Shown here: piece by piece, positions 1-6,670 of the stretch
Layout: each line of letters starts with the position of its first letter
Position numbering within the stretch: the first letter of the stretch is position 1
From: Planctomycetaceae bacterium
Lineage (GTDB): Bacteria; Planctomycetota; Planctomycetia; Planctomycetales; Planctomycetaceae
Direction of reading: 5' to 3'
NCBI GenBank assembly: GCA_020426085.1
Contig: JAGQQP010000116.1
Location: 1-9,683, forward strand
DNA length: 9,683 bases
Position numbers and translations under genes: made by a program
Notes under the pieces: model-generated
Told to the model about the DNA's origin: nothing
Database searches by the model: none
What the model saw: only the letters and a program-made list of their open reading frames with translations

Positions 1-1
1 G

Positions 2-88
2 GCTCACTCGGATGACCCACTCTGGCAGCCCGGAGGAAAAGCTCCGAAAAAACAACCCGCGCCCGGTGATGGAAAATCACGATTCTAG
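2..88 (+). CDS. C-terminal end of an unidentified protein (partial)
   Basis: The frame is open from the window edge to a TAG at 86-88 and reads as a 28-residue polar tail rich in Pro, Lys and Gly, ending KSRF. It is followed 32 bases later by a strong intrinsic terminator, which supports a real transcription unit ending here. Another frame is also open from the left edge and stops at 129-131 inside the terminator stem; that makes it the less likely gene end. The part visible is too short and low in complexity to assign a function, so only the presence of a gene end is claimed. Confidence 0.45.
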   Translation, partial: AHSDDPLWQPGGKAPKKQPAPGDGKSRF

Positions 89-120
89 TCATTCGTTCCC
101 TGTAATCCAGATTGCCCCAG

Positions 121-150
121 AAACAGACTGAATTCTCAGTCTGTTTTTTT
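121..150 (+). terminator. Rho-independent terminator
   Basis: A perfect 11-bp stem (121-131 with 136-146) encloses a 4-base loop and runs directly into a T tract at 144-150. The stem contains CAGACTGA and its complement TCAGTCTG. It lies just downstream of the plus-strand gene end at 88 and would insulate that gene from the small ORF at 300. In the minus direction the A-rich arm would also give a U-poor hairpin, so termination is best supported on the plus strand. Confidence 0.85.
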
Positions 151-299
151 ATGGAATGGCTTTAATTTCCAGGTACACATCAATTCTGCTGTTTTTTACT
201 TCGTACCTGTTACTTCGACAACGTAATACATTCAGTAGAAACAGAGCAACCCGAATCATTCTTGGATGTTTAACCAATATCTTTTAAGGAGACAGGAAG
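151..299. other. Intergenic stretch with short repeats upstream of the small ORF
   Basis: No gene is visible. A 7-bp inverted repeat (CAGGTAC at 170-176, GTACCTG at 203-209) and an 8-base direct repeat TTACTTCG (196-203 and 210-217, period 14) lie in the middle. These could be protein-binding sites for the small ORF's promoter, but no convincing sigma70 hexamer pair was found next to them. Confidence 0.3.
286..291 (+). promoter_or_regulatory. Strong Shine-Dalgarno site for the small ORF at 300
   Basis: AAGGAG lies 8 bases upstream of the ATG at 300-302. It is the best Shine-Dalgarno match in the window; several of the larger genes here have none. That is the main reason to take the following short ORF seriously. 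Confidence 0.45.
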
Positions 300-371
300 A
301 TGTGTTACACCATTGATCAGGTGGAAGAACCAGAGCAGTGCTCAAATTCAAAAGGAAATGCTTCAAACTAA
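300..371 (+). CDS. Possible 23-residue small protein or leader peptide
   Basis: An ATG at 300 with a well-spaced AAGGAG opens a 23-codon frame ending in TAA at 369-371. The peptide begins MCYTIDQVEEPEQC and continues with a Ser/Asn-rich tail. It is acidic in the middle, has two cysteines (positions 2 and 14) and no hydrophobic segment, so it is neither a membrane peptide nor a secretion signal. No family is recognised. It stands alone between the terminator at 121-150 and the converging end of the TadG-like gene at 428, so a regulatory or small-protein role is possible, but a chance ORF cannot be excluded. Confidence 0.35.
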   Translation: MCYTIDQVEEPEQCSNSKGNASN

Positions 372-399
372 CTTTAATTAGTTAAGCGCAGACAGGAAT

Positions 400-422
400 T
401 TTCTCGGTATACTGCCGGGAAA
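400..422 (-). terminator. Weak hairpin after the TadG-like gene
   Basis: An 8-bp imperfect stem (400-407 with 415-422, one mismatch when read on the minus strand) with a 7-base loop begins 5 bases after the minus-strand stop codon at 428. There is no proper U tract after it, so it may be a processing or weak termination structure rather than a full intrinsic terminator. Confidence 0.3.
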
Positions 423-427
423 CAGCA

Positions 428-1612
428 TCAGGGAAAGGTAAAGCTGCTGACATTGACGGTTGCGGTCCGATTGGTATTGCAATCGTAATACGCAACAGAC
501 GAAGCAGACACATTAAAGAAAGTAACACCAAACAGAGAGCTGCAATAGCCCTGCACTGGTACAGTAACCTGAGCCAGGACAGCAGGGAACCCCCCGCCTG
601 CCCCGCCAGTTAGAGTTGCCTCCGAGACATTGGTTGCTGCGACATCGACAAACACACCATAACCCGTTGAAGTCTGATTGGTAATCGTATTACGGAAATC
701 AACCTCTACTGTGACTCCATAGTATCCCCATGCATCCCCCACACTCCCCGGATAAGGAGAGGGATATCCAGAGGGACCTAATTGATTCGTCGAGACTCCA
801 AAGTGAAGAAAATCATTCTCGGTAAATGAATCACCTTTAAAATTGATCCGGAATGATTGCGCTTCTGTCGCTGTATACAAATCTTCGAATGTAAAACTGA
901 TATCACCATTCGGATTAGGGTCATTCCAGTCGGGAACCCCAGGGTTAGTAGGTTCCGTATCTACTCCGTTAAGATTAAATGGAGTCGTTATTAACACCTG
1001 AGGTGGCAAACCAGTATTAAAAAAAGCGTATGCACCTGCAGGCCCTTTCACCTGGTCTGGAAGGATAAATTTAACGGAATCAATGGCAAGATTTGTTCCT
1101 GCATCAAAACTTAACAGGATCGAATTGGGATCGATGGAACCGCCACCGCCGCCAGCGCTTGAGTCCGTAATCCTGATGGTGACGTCACCAGCTGCACAGC
1201 TGACGTCAGCATTTCCGTTGAATGTAACTGGGGACGTTGTCGTATCGATCGCTCCAAATACAAAATTTCCGGTATTCGAGGCATTCGCATTGGGATTACC
1301 AGCGCTCACAGTACCTAAATTGGTTTGTGGTGTGTATACATCGCCAAGAATGGGATTAGATGCTGTGTAAGCGACACCAACATTTCGAGGTATATCAGTC
1401 GGACCACTTCCACTGACGCCCCAGTCTCTTGCAGCAGCCAGTGCTGCGGAATCCATCGCATTGTTGATTTCCACCTGTGCCTGCCACAGAGTGGCGACTT
1501 CCAGCACAACACAGAAAAACACCATCAGAAACGATCCCCAGAGAATTAACCACAGGATCGCAATTCCGCGACGGTTCTCCTGAAATTTATTATTCGAATG
1601 AATTCGCATCAT
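428..1612 (-). CDS. TadG-like pilus assembly protein with a large inserted beta-rich region
   Basis: The 394-residue protein has a short basic N-terminus, then one membrane helix (about residues 16-40) followed by the typical Tad-domain segment: WQAQVEINNAMDSAALAAAR at about 43-62, matching the conserved DAAALAGA-like region of TadG/TadE-type proteins. Unlike the two neighbouring pseudopilins, no Glu sits at +5 after the membrane-proximal Gly16 (the residue is Trp), as expected for TadG, which is not a prepilin-peptidase substrate. The C-terminal end (VPVQGY...LFG...NVSASSVAYYDC, about 351-378) fits the end of Tad-like proteins. Between them lies a Gly/Asp/Asn-rich, probably beta-sandwich region (about 140-330) with a GGGGG linker at 154-158. 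Tad-like proteins sit in the inner membrane and project into the periplasm or surface. It begins ATGATG (1607-1612) with no clear Shine-Dalgarno. It lies 57 bases downstream of the TadE-like gene, probably in the same operon. Confidence 0.75.
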   Translation of the reverse strand: MMRIHSNNKFQENRRGIAILWLILWGSFLMVFFCVVLEVATLWQAQVEINNAMDSAALAAARDWGVSGSGPTDIPRNVGVAYTASNPILGDVYTPQTNLGTVSAGNPNANASNTGNFVFGAIDTTTSPVTFNGNADVSCAAGDVTIRITDSSAGGGGGSIDPNSILLSFDAGTNLAIDSVKFILPDQVKGPAGAYAFFNTGLPPQVLITTPFNLNGVDTEPTNPGVPDWNDPNPNGDISFTFEDLYTATEAQSFRINFKGDSFTENDFLHFGVSTNQLGPSGYPSPYPGSVGDAWGYYGVTVEVDFRNTITNQTSTGYGVFVDVAATNVSEATLTGGAGGGFPAVLAQVTVPVQGYCSSLFGVTFFNVSASSVAYYDCNTNRTATVNVSSFTFP

Positions 1613-1669
1613 GAGTCTGAAATCAGTCTAATCAAATTACATCAAAAACTATTTGGCAATTTGTGGCAA

Positions 1670-2266
1670 TCAGAGTTCGTAAAGATAGGTTGTCGACTCT
1701 TCCACAACAAAATCAGCGACGGAAAATCCGAAGGATGACAGAAAGTCTGGAATGTTATCCCCCAGCCTGACACAGACGGTAGTCCGAACCGAATCAGTTA
1801 CAGAAGCTCCAGTCACATTCGGCAAAGCCGTAGCAGGGGGATTACAGTTACAATTGGCTGCAGCAGGATCGGGATCGGCAATGGTCTCCTCAACTCCCCC
1901 GGTATAGACGTTGTGCTCCAGAATGACACGACAGCTTCCCTGTGGTAACCCTCCCACCCGTAAAACATTGTCGATCGTCGATTTGAGCGAGCCGGTATTT
2001 AATGTATCAATGTTTGCCTCTGAAGTTTCCGAAGCAATCTTCGCTGCATAGCGGCTGGCATATGCGGTCTGTTCGATCGCAACATAAATCAGGGAAATCT
2101 GCACGACCGCCAGCATAATGATCAGAAACGCGGGCATTGTCAGGATTAATTCCAGTACAACAACCCCGGAGCGGGTTGCGATCGTTCTCTCAATCGGTTG
2201 CCTGTTTATCTGCACAGTCAGATCCCATTTTCTGTTGCGAGTCAAATCTTGTATGATTTTCAGCAA
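1670..2266 (-). CDS. TadE-like pseudopilin (minor pilin of the Tad/Flp family)
   Basis: This 198-residue protein has a basic N-terminus and a membrane helix at about residues 36-63 with the TadE signature. Gly34 is followed by VVVLE, placing Glu39 at +5 from a possible cleavage site, then LILTMP. TadE/TadF pseudopilins are processed at such a G/xxxxE site by a prepilin peptidase; processing here is inferred. The exported part has cysteines at 112, 139, 141 and 165 (including a CNC pair) and a C-terminal SSFGF motif at about 177-181 shared with the divergent gene at 2499. The first codon is TTG (2264-2266). No ATG precedes the membrane helix, and no Shine-Dalgarno favours a start, so TTG at codon 8 or GTG at codon 18 are alternatives. 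It precedes the TadG-like gene in the same orientation. Without an ATPase or platform gene nearby, it may use a Tad machine encoded elsewhere. Confidence 0.75.
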   Translation of the reverse strand: MLKIIQDLTRNRKWDLTVQINRQPIERTIATRSGVVVLELILTMPAFLIIMLAVVQISLIYVAIEQTAYASRYAAKIASETSEANIDTLNTGSLKSTIDNVLRVGGLPQGSCRVILEHNVYTGGVEETIADPDPAAANCNCNPPATALPNVTGASVTDSVRTTVCVRLGDNIPDFLSSFGFSVADFVVEESTTYLYEL

Positions 2267-2498
2267 ACTAATTGCTGCAATACCAGTTTGGCAAGCAATT
2301 TGCGTTCCCTAGATCCCTGTCACCTGAGTTACGGCCAGAAACTGCAGAGATTCAGGCTGACATCTGTATTTCCAGCTCTGTTGATGAACTGAAAATCTCA
2401 AAATCAGCAAATCGGCCCCGGGCAACGATAACCTTACTTAGCATGTGTGAAGCAAATGTCTCCATTTGTTAACACACGCGTGATTCGAAGTACGTAAC
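2267..2498. promoter_or_regulatory. Divergent intergenic region between two TadE-like genes
   Basis: These 232 bases must hold the start signals for both the minus-strand tad-like pair and the plus-strand TadE-like gene. Two inverted repeats flank it, one next to each start: AATTGCT (2270-2276) with AGCAATT (2294-2300) beside the minus-strand gene, and a two-part repeat at 2445-2477 beside the plus-strand gene. No strong sigma70 promoter could be picked out on either strand. The small ORFs that can be drawn here lack ribosome binding sites. Confidence 0.4.
2445..2477 (+). repeat. Imperfect inverted repeat upstream of the plus-strand TadE-like gene
   Basis: CAAATG (2453-2458) pairs with CATTTG (2463-2468) around a TCTC loop, and the outer arms GTGTG (2445-2449) and CACAC (2473-2477) also pair, with a small internal loop between. 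It ends 21 bases before the ATG at 2499, so it could be an operator or a leader hairpin affecting translation. Confidence 0.4.
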
Positions 2499-3062
2499 AT
2501 GCAAATAAGCCGGCCACAGTCCTTGTCGAACTGCAGGAACAGACGGTTTACCAGCAAAGCTGGAAACGGGGGGCGTTCAGGTTCAGTTCTCCTGGAGTTC
2601 ATCCTGGCGTTTCCCATTATACTGATCATCACCCTGGCAGTGATTCAATTCGGATTTTTTGCGCTGCTGCAACAGACAGTCACGATCGCCACGATAGAAG
2701 GTTCACGCAAAGCAGCTCAGGTAGGCTCGACCACCAATTCCGTGGGAAACTTAATTCAACAGTACGTTGCCCTGAACTCACTGAACCTGGTAGTAACCTC
2801 ACCGGCGACATCAGGAGCAGGAAATGTTTTAGTCACCATTGAAACGGGCCCTGCTCCCGTCACCACAGTCACGATTGGTAACAGCGATATCCCCTGTACG
2901 CCAGTCGGTCCCGATCCTGGTACAGGGGAAGTGAAGGTTACAGTTTGTACGAATTTAACCGATACGAACGGTACGTCCCCCATCCCCAACCTCTTATCTT
3001 CATTTGGTTTCACGCTTTCGGGAAAACAGCTTGAAATCAGCGCTATGACCGGATTAGAGTAA
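2499..3062 (+). CDS. TadE-like pseudopilin, divergent paralogue of the gene at 1670-2266
   Basis: This 187-residue protein has a basic N-terminus of about 27 residues, then Gly28 followed by SVLLE, so Glu33 is at +5. The hydrophobic segment LLEFILAFPIILIITLAVIQ is followed by FGFFALLQQ. This is the classic TadE/TadF pseudopilin pattern: peptidase site, Glu+5, aromatic residue and a Pro inside the helix. The exported domain is Thr/Val/Gly-rich, with cysteines at 133 and 150, and ends with IPNLLSSFGF (about 162-171), which closely matches the end of the minus-strand pseudopilin. An in-frame TGA upstream and the first ATG at 2499 fix the longest start; no good Shine-Dalgarno is present. Its role is inferred as a minor pilin or surface subunit of a Tad-type system whose core genes are outside this window. 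Confidence 0.78.
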   Translation: MQISRPQSLSNCRNRRFTSKAGNGGRSGSVLLEFILAFPIILIITLAVIQFGFFALLQQTVTIATIEGSRKAAQVGSTTNSVGNLIQQYVALNSLNLVVTSPATSGAGNVLVTIETGPAPVTTVTIGNSDIPCTPVGPDPGTGEVKVTVCTNLTDTNGTSPIPNLLSSFGFTLSGKQLEISAMTGLE

Positions 3063-3145
3063 CAGCTGTCTGGTTATCTCTTTCACACCTCATTGAGTTC
3101 TCTACTGACCTCGGCAATCAGTCAGAACGGCAAGTTTCCCTGCAT

Positions 3146-3310
3146 ATGAACGAAATTGCGACAGGAATGTTCATCTGGCTGCTGAAGATACTCGGAGCGT
3201 ATCTCGGAATACTGATCGTACTGACTCTCGTTGTTTCACGCTGGAAAAAAAAGTCATCCCAGGAAACAGAAGAGATTGCCGACCAGAAGAAGCAGCAGAA
3301 AAAACACTGA
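3146..3310 (+). CDS. Small single-pass membrane protein, function unknown
   Basis: The ATG at 3146 opens a 54-codon frame ending TGA at 3308-3310. The protein has one hydrophobic helix (about residues 8-31, with two Trp/Phe-rich edges) followed by RWKKK and a highly charged Lys/Glu/Gln tail ending KKH. The positive cluster after the helix predicts an outside N-terminus and a cytoplasmic tail. It lies 83 bases downstream of the TadE-like gene on the same strand and may be co-transcribed with it. No Shine-Dalgarno is obvious; an in-frame ATG at codon 8 has GGA too close to act. A 95-codon reading frame on the opposite strand overlaps it, but the protein-like pattern (helix plus basic stop) favours this frame. 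No known family is recognised. Confidence 0.55.
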   Translation: MNEIATGMFIWLLKILGAYLGILIVLTLVVSRWKKKSSQETEEIADQKKQQKKH

Positions 3311-3313
3311 ACT

Positions 3314-3332
3314 TCAGTAATTTCTCTACTGA
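3314..3332. terminator. Possible weak hairpin between convergent genes
   Basis: TCAGTA (3314-3319) pairs with TACTGA (3327-3332) around a 7-base loop, in the 15-base gap between the convergent small membrane gene (stop 3310) and the AsmA-like gene (stop 3326), and overlaps the latter's stop codon. The stem is only 6 bp and has no T tract on either side, so termination is uncertain. Confidence 0.2.
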
Positions 3333-6300
3333 GCAAACAGCAGTGGAATCTGTTTCTGTGTCTGGTTACTGGTCTGTGCAGGTTGAGGCCAGCGTCCGGT
3401 GGCATTACCAGCCGGTCTGCCCCGCATCACATTATTGAGAAATGTCTTCAGAGAACCGTCCAGGAGCGGGTTCGATTTGATATCTACGATCGGACTGGAA
3501 GTCGTCCCCCGCAGCTCAACCCGGATCCAGCCACTGGTGGCGTGTCCGATCAACTGGGTGATCGCCGGCAGAGGCAACTGGCGGCGGGTGAGCTGAGAAA
3601 ACAGATCCACTTTTAACCGGCCGTCAAAATGCGCTTCTCCCGCCTGTCCATACAGACTGATCGCGTTTCCTTTAAGCTCGATATACTTCAGATGAAAGGT
3701 CTCATTGGAAACCGTAAAATCGCAGAAAGCAGAATCAAAGGCTGTTTTATCGGGCTGTGCCAGACGTACCACTTTGAAAATCTGGGCAATGGGCGGTAAT
3801 TCATAAATGGCAGCAGGACTGATCTGTAACTGCCCCTGTCCTTTCAGATCTGACTTACTGGAACCACGTCCCCAGAGCTGAATCCAGCCATTCATTACTC
3901 CGCGCAACTGGGACTGCCCCGGCATATACCGTGCTGCATACTCTTCCAGCAACCCGCGATTCAGTTCGATCTGCATATTATAGGTAGGGATCGCCGTCAA
4001 TTCGATATCCCCCATGCAGGTCAAGATACCGCGAATGGCCTTGGCAGTAATCGGCTGCATGGAATTAAGCTGAGGCAGACTGACCGACTGGAACTGTTCA
4101 CGCTGGATTTGTCTTGAACCGACTGTTAATCGTTGATCATGAATTTCAAATGGTCCTTTGATTTCTGTCAGATGGTAATCCAGAATCACAGCCGAATCTA
4201 AATCCAGGTTTCCTTTTAAATGGAGATGACTTCCGTCCCAGGTCCCTTCTGAATGAACCTTACCGTAAACTTTAGTAATATCCACACCGGTGGTCAGCGT
4301 GTTTTCAGCGAGATACGAATTCATATCCCAGTATGCGGTGATGGCCGTTCCCGGCTGTTGCGAGCCTCGAAATTCGATCTTGCCGTTCGCAGAAATCGGC
4401 CGCTGGATATTGAGCGTATTTAACGCCGATGCCATTGCCTGCGGCAATGCTTTCTGAAAGGCGCGATCCGTGGAGAGATCATCAATGGTCATATTGTCCA
4501 GTTGAACCCACCAGTCTCCACGTGTAGTGACTCCGGCAAATGCCTGCCCAATGCGGATTTTTGTCTCATCGTGATTCCCGGAAATACCAGACATGCGAAC
4601 TTCGTTGACACCGGTTTCCGGGTTGACCCGATAACTCCCATGCGCTTCCAGATTATCCAGAGGGTAAGGAAAGCCTTTCAGGCTCATGCTGCCATCATAC
4701 CAGTCTACGCGAGGAATACTGACCTGCACTGGTTTGCCACGCTCCCAGACGATATGCGTATCCAGACCGAGCTTTCCGGTAGGAGAGAATTCTTTCCAGA
4801 GATCCTGCAACGAATCAGGTAATGCCAGTTTGAGACTGGAATCGCAGGATGCATTTTCAGCTGAGACTTTCAAATCCAGCTTGCCGTCATTGGCAAAACG
4901 GGCATAAGAACCATCAGCAGTCAGACTTGCACTCCCATGCATGCCTTGCAGTTGCTCAAACCGGGTCACCCCCGTTTTACTGAAATACGAGACACGCCCT
5001 TTGAGATCACTGATTCGATAGGGAAAATCCTGAAACTGTAATGATCCATGATCCATTTCTGCCAGGAAGTTCAAATGAATCGGCTGATCTAACAATGGTT
5101 CACGAGTGAGTCTGAGAGTGGCATCTGCAGTCCCCTGCAGATCAATCTGATCCAGTACATTTCTGACAGCTTCCGGAGAGGCGGCCCGCAGCGCCGCATC
5201 AATCGTCACCTGTTTGACCTGGACCCAGACCTCAATCTCAGAAGCAGGTCCCGGATGCCTGACGTGGCCTTTTGCTACGACACGCCTCTGACCAGCAGTC
5301 CCGTCAAATTCCAGTTCCAGTTTATCTCCCTCTGTCTGTTTCATCTGACCTTTAATATGCGAAACACGATAAGGGAAATGTACCGGAATCACTTCAGCGT
5401 CATAGGTCGAAACGTTAAGGTTCTGAATCTGCCACTTGCCCGTGCCGGGATGATTCAAATCGACTTCCAGATCCACATTGCCGCTGGGGCGCAACGTATC
5501 GAAAGTACGGGCCAGACCGCCGGACAATCGGCTCCGCAAACGTTCATCGACGGGCAGCTTTCGCGCCTGAAAGGAAAAAGAACTCTTATATTTGAGTGGC
5601 CCGTGAACGACCGCATACTCTGAAAAGCGATGCGTCCCTTCCAGTTCAAAACTGGTTTCTCCATTGAAGGCCTGTAAATTCTGAATCTCCAGTCTCTGAT
5701 TATTCACCAGAATTTTTCCGGCGATGTTACGCAGTGGAAATGGTAATATGGGATGCTTCAGCTTCCCTTCACGCAAATGTGTCAAGACCTGAAACTGGGG
5801 GGGCTCGTTCTGACTGCTGCGCGAGAGACTGAATTGAATATCCATCTGGGCACTCACTCCCAGGTCATACATTCCGGTGGCAGGATCGGGATTCAATTGT
5901 AGAGACGGCAATGCTGTTTTTAGCTGCGCTATCAGTTCCGGAGAAATTCCCGTTGCCATACGCACCAGATTCGGTCCGAACTCAAGTTGACTCCACGTGC
6001 CTGTAATCGACCCCAGTTTGGAATTGATATCCCAGTAACCCGAGATCTCCAGTTTGCCTGCCTGGGGAATTGATGTGTGGCCCTCAATTTCATAGCGGCT
6101 GGTTCCAGAAGGGATCAGACGTAGATCCAGATTCTGAAATGTCATTGCCGTGGGAATTCCCTGCGCTCCCCGTTCAAATTTCAATGACAGACTGCCCCGC
6201 TCAATCACCAGTTCAGGCAACGGATTATCATTTTTGACCGGCTCCGGCAGTCCTTCCCAGTTCCAGGTCCCGTCTGCCATACGGACCAGCACGAGTTGGG

Positions 6301-6637
6301 GACGATTCAGTACGACTTTCTGAACGTCGATGATCTGATGCCGCGCGATCTTTTCCTGGTTTAAAGTCACGATGACCTCGGGTAAGTCAATGATCGTATC
6401 AGGATGATTGATCACATTCACCCGGCAGCCTTCAATCCGCACACGACGCCGAAAATCAAACTGGGCCCGATCCATGTCGAGCATCAGCCCCGGAATATGA
6501 TTCGTAATCTTATCCAGGATGGCCGCTTTCAACATTTCATCACTGCGCATCCACCAATAATACCCGTAGCCTCCGCCGGTAAGGACCAGCGAAATCAGGA
6601 TTAATAGACACCATTGAAATGTTTTACGAACAACCAT
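3326..6637 (-). CDS. AsmA-like giant envelope protein (TamB/YhdP class, probable lipid-transport bridge)
   Basis: The 1103-residue protein starts with one membrane anchor (about residues 9-29, basic before it, the rest periplasmic) and then an AsmA-type N-terminal domain. It contains the family-typical DGTWNWEGLP stretch at about 122-131. From about 234 to 840 there are roughly five repeats of about 120 residues, each a short amphipathic helix (often ALP-containing) followed by strands and a FPY-x-h-x-x-h-x-G motif (copies near 301, 422, 539 and 657). The last 170 residues resemble the AsmA C-terminal domain (LKGQGQLQIS...FDSAFCDFTVSNETFHL...GxhDGRLKVDL) and end in a polar tail. AsmA-family proteins such as TamB, YhdP and YdbH form hydrophobic beta grooves thought to carry phospholipids to the outer membrane; that role is inferred here. 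The gene starts 33 bases after the GT-C gene and is probably co-transcribed with it; no Shine-Dalgarno is visible before the ATG at 6635-6637. Confidence 0.85.
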   Translation of the reverse strand: MVVRKTFQWCLLILISLVLTGGGYGYYWWMRSDEMLKAAILDKITNHIPGLMLDMDRAQFDFRRRVRIEGCRVNVINHPDTIIDLPEVIVTLNQEKIARHQIIDVQKVVLNRPQLVLVRMADGTWNWEGLPEPVKNDNPLPELVIERGSLSLKFERGAQGIPTAMTFQNLDLRLIPSGTSRYEIEGHTSIPQAGKLEISGYWDINSKLGSITGTWSQLEFGPNLVRMATGISPELIAQLKTALPSLQLNPDPATGMYDLGVSAQMDIQFSLSRSSQNEPPQFQVLTHLREGKLKHPILPFPLRNIAGKILVNNQRLEIQNLQAFNGETSFELEGTHRFSEYAVVHGPLKYKSSFSFQARKLPVDERLRSRLSGGLARTFDTLRPSGNVDLEVDLNHPGTGKWQIQNLNVSTYDAEVIPVHFPYRVSHIKGQMKQTEGDKLELEFDGTAGQRRVVAKGHVRHPGPASEIEVWVQVKQVTIDAALRAASPEAVRNVLDQIDLQGTADATLRLTREPLLDQPIHLNFLAEMDHGSLQFQDFPYRISDLKGRVSYFSKTGVTRFEQLQGMHGSASLTADGSYARFANDGKLDLKVSAENASCDSSLKLALPDSLQDLWKEFSPTGKLGLDTHIVWERGKPVQVSIPRVDWYDGSMSLKGFPYPLDNLEAHGSYRVNPETGVNEVRMSGISGNHDETKIRIGQAFAGVTTRGDWWVQLDNMTIDDLSTDRAFQKALPQAMASALNTLNIQRPISANGKIEFRGSQQPGTAITAYWDMNSYLAENTLTTGVDITKVYGKVHSEGTWDGSHLHLKGNLDLDSAVILDYHLTEIKGPFEIHDQRLTVGSRQIQREQFQSVSLPQLNSMQPITAKAIRGILTCMGDIELTAIPTYNMQIELNRGLLEEYAARYMPGQSQLRGVMNGWIQLWGRGSSKSDLKGQGQLQISPAAIYELPPIAQIFKVVRLAQPDKTAFDSAFCDFTVSNETFHLKYIELKGNAISLYGQAGEAHFDGRLKVDLFSQLTRRQLPLPAITQLIGHATSGWIRVELRGTTSSPIVDIKSNPLLDGSLKTFLNNVMRGRPAGNATGRWPQPAQTSNQTQKQIPLLFAQ

Positions 6638-6670
6638 AGTTTTACTTAACCGATTGAGATCTCATTCAGA

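Noticed and set aside
1083..1370. 95-codon plus-strand frame with a poly-proline run
   Set aside because: It is the antisense of the poly-glycine linker and neighbouring part of the TadG-like gene; it has no ribosome binding site and no recognisable protein pattern.
2267..2498. Possible small genes in the divergent pseudopilin spacer
   Set aside because: The frames that cross it lack ribosome binding sites, extend into the neighbouring genes and show no protein-like composition.
3118..3405. 95-codon minus-strand frame across the small membrane gene and the end of the AsmA-like gene
   Set aside because: It overlaps two better-supported genes and its composition (Cys/Phe/Arg-rich, no coherent domain) looks like antisense noise.
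5255..5623. 122-codon plus-strand frame inside the AsmA-like gene
   Set aside because: Lies wholly antisense to a well-supported 1103-codon gene with clear domain content; no start signal.
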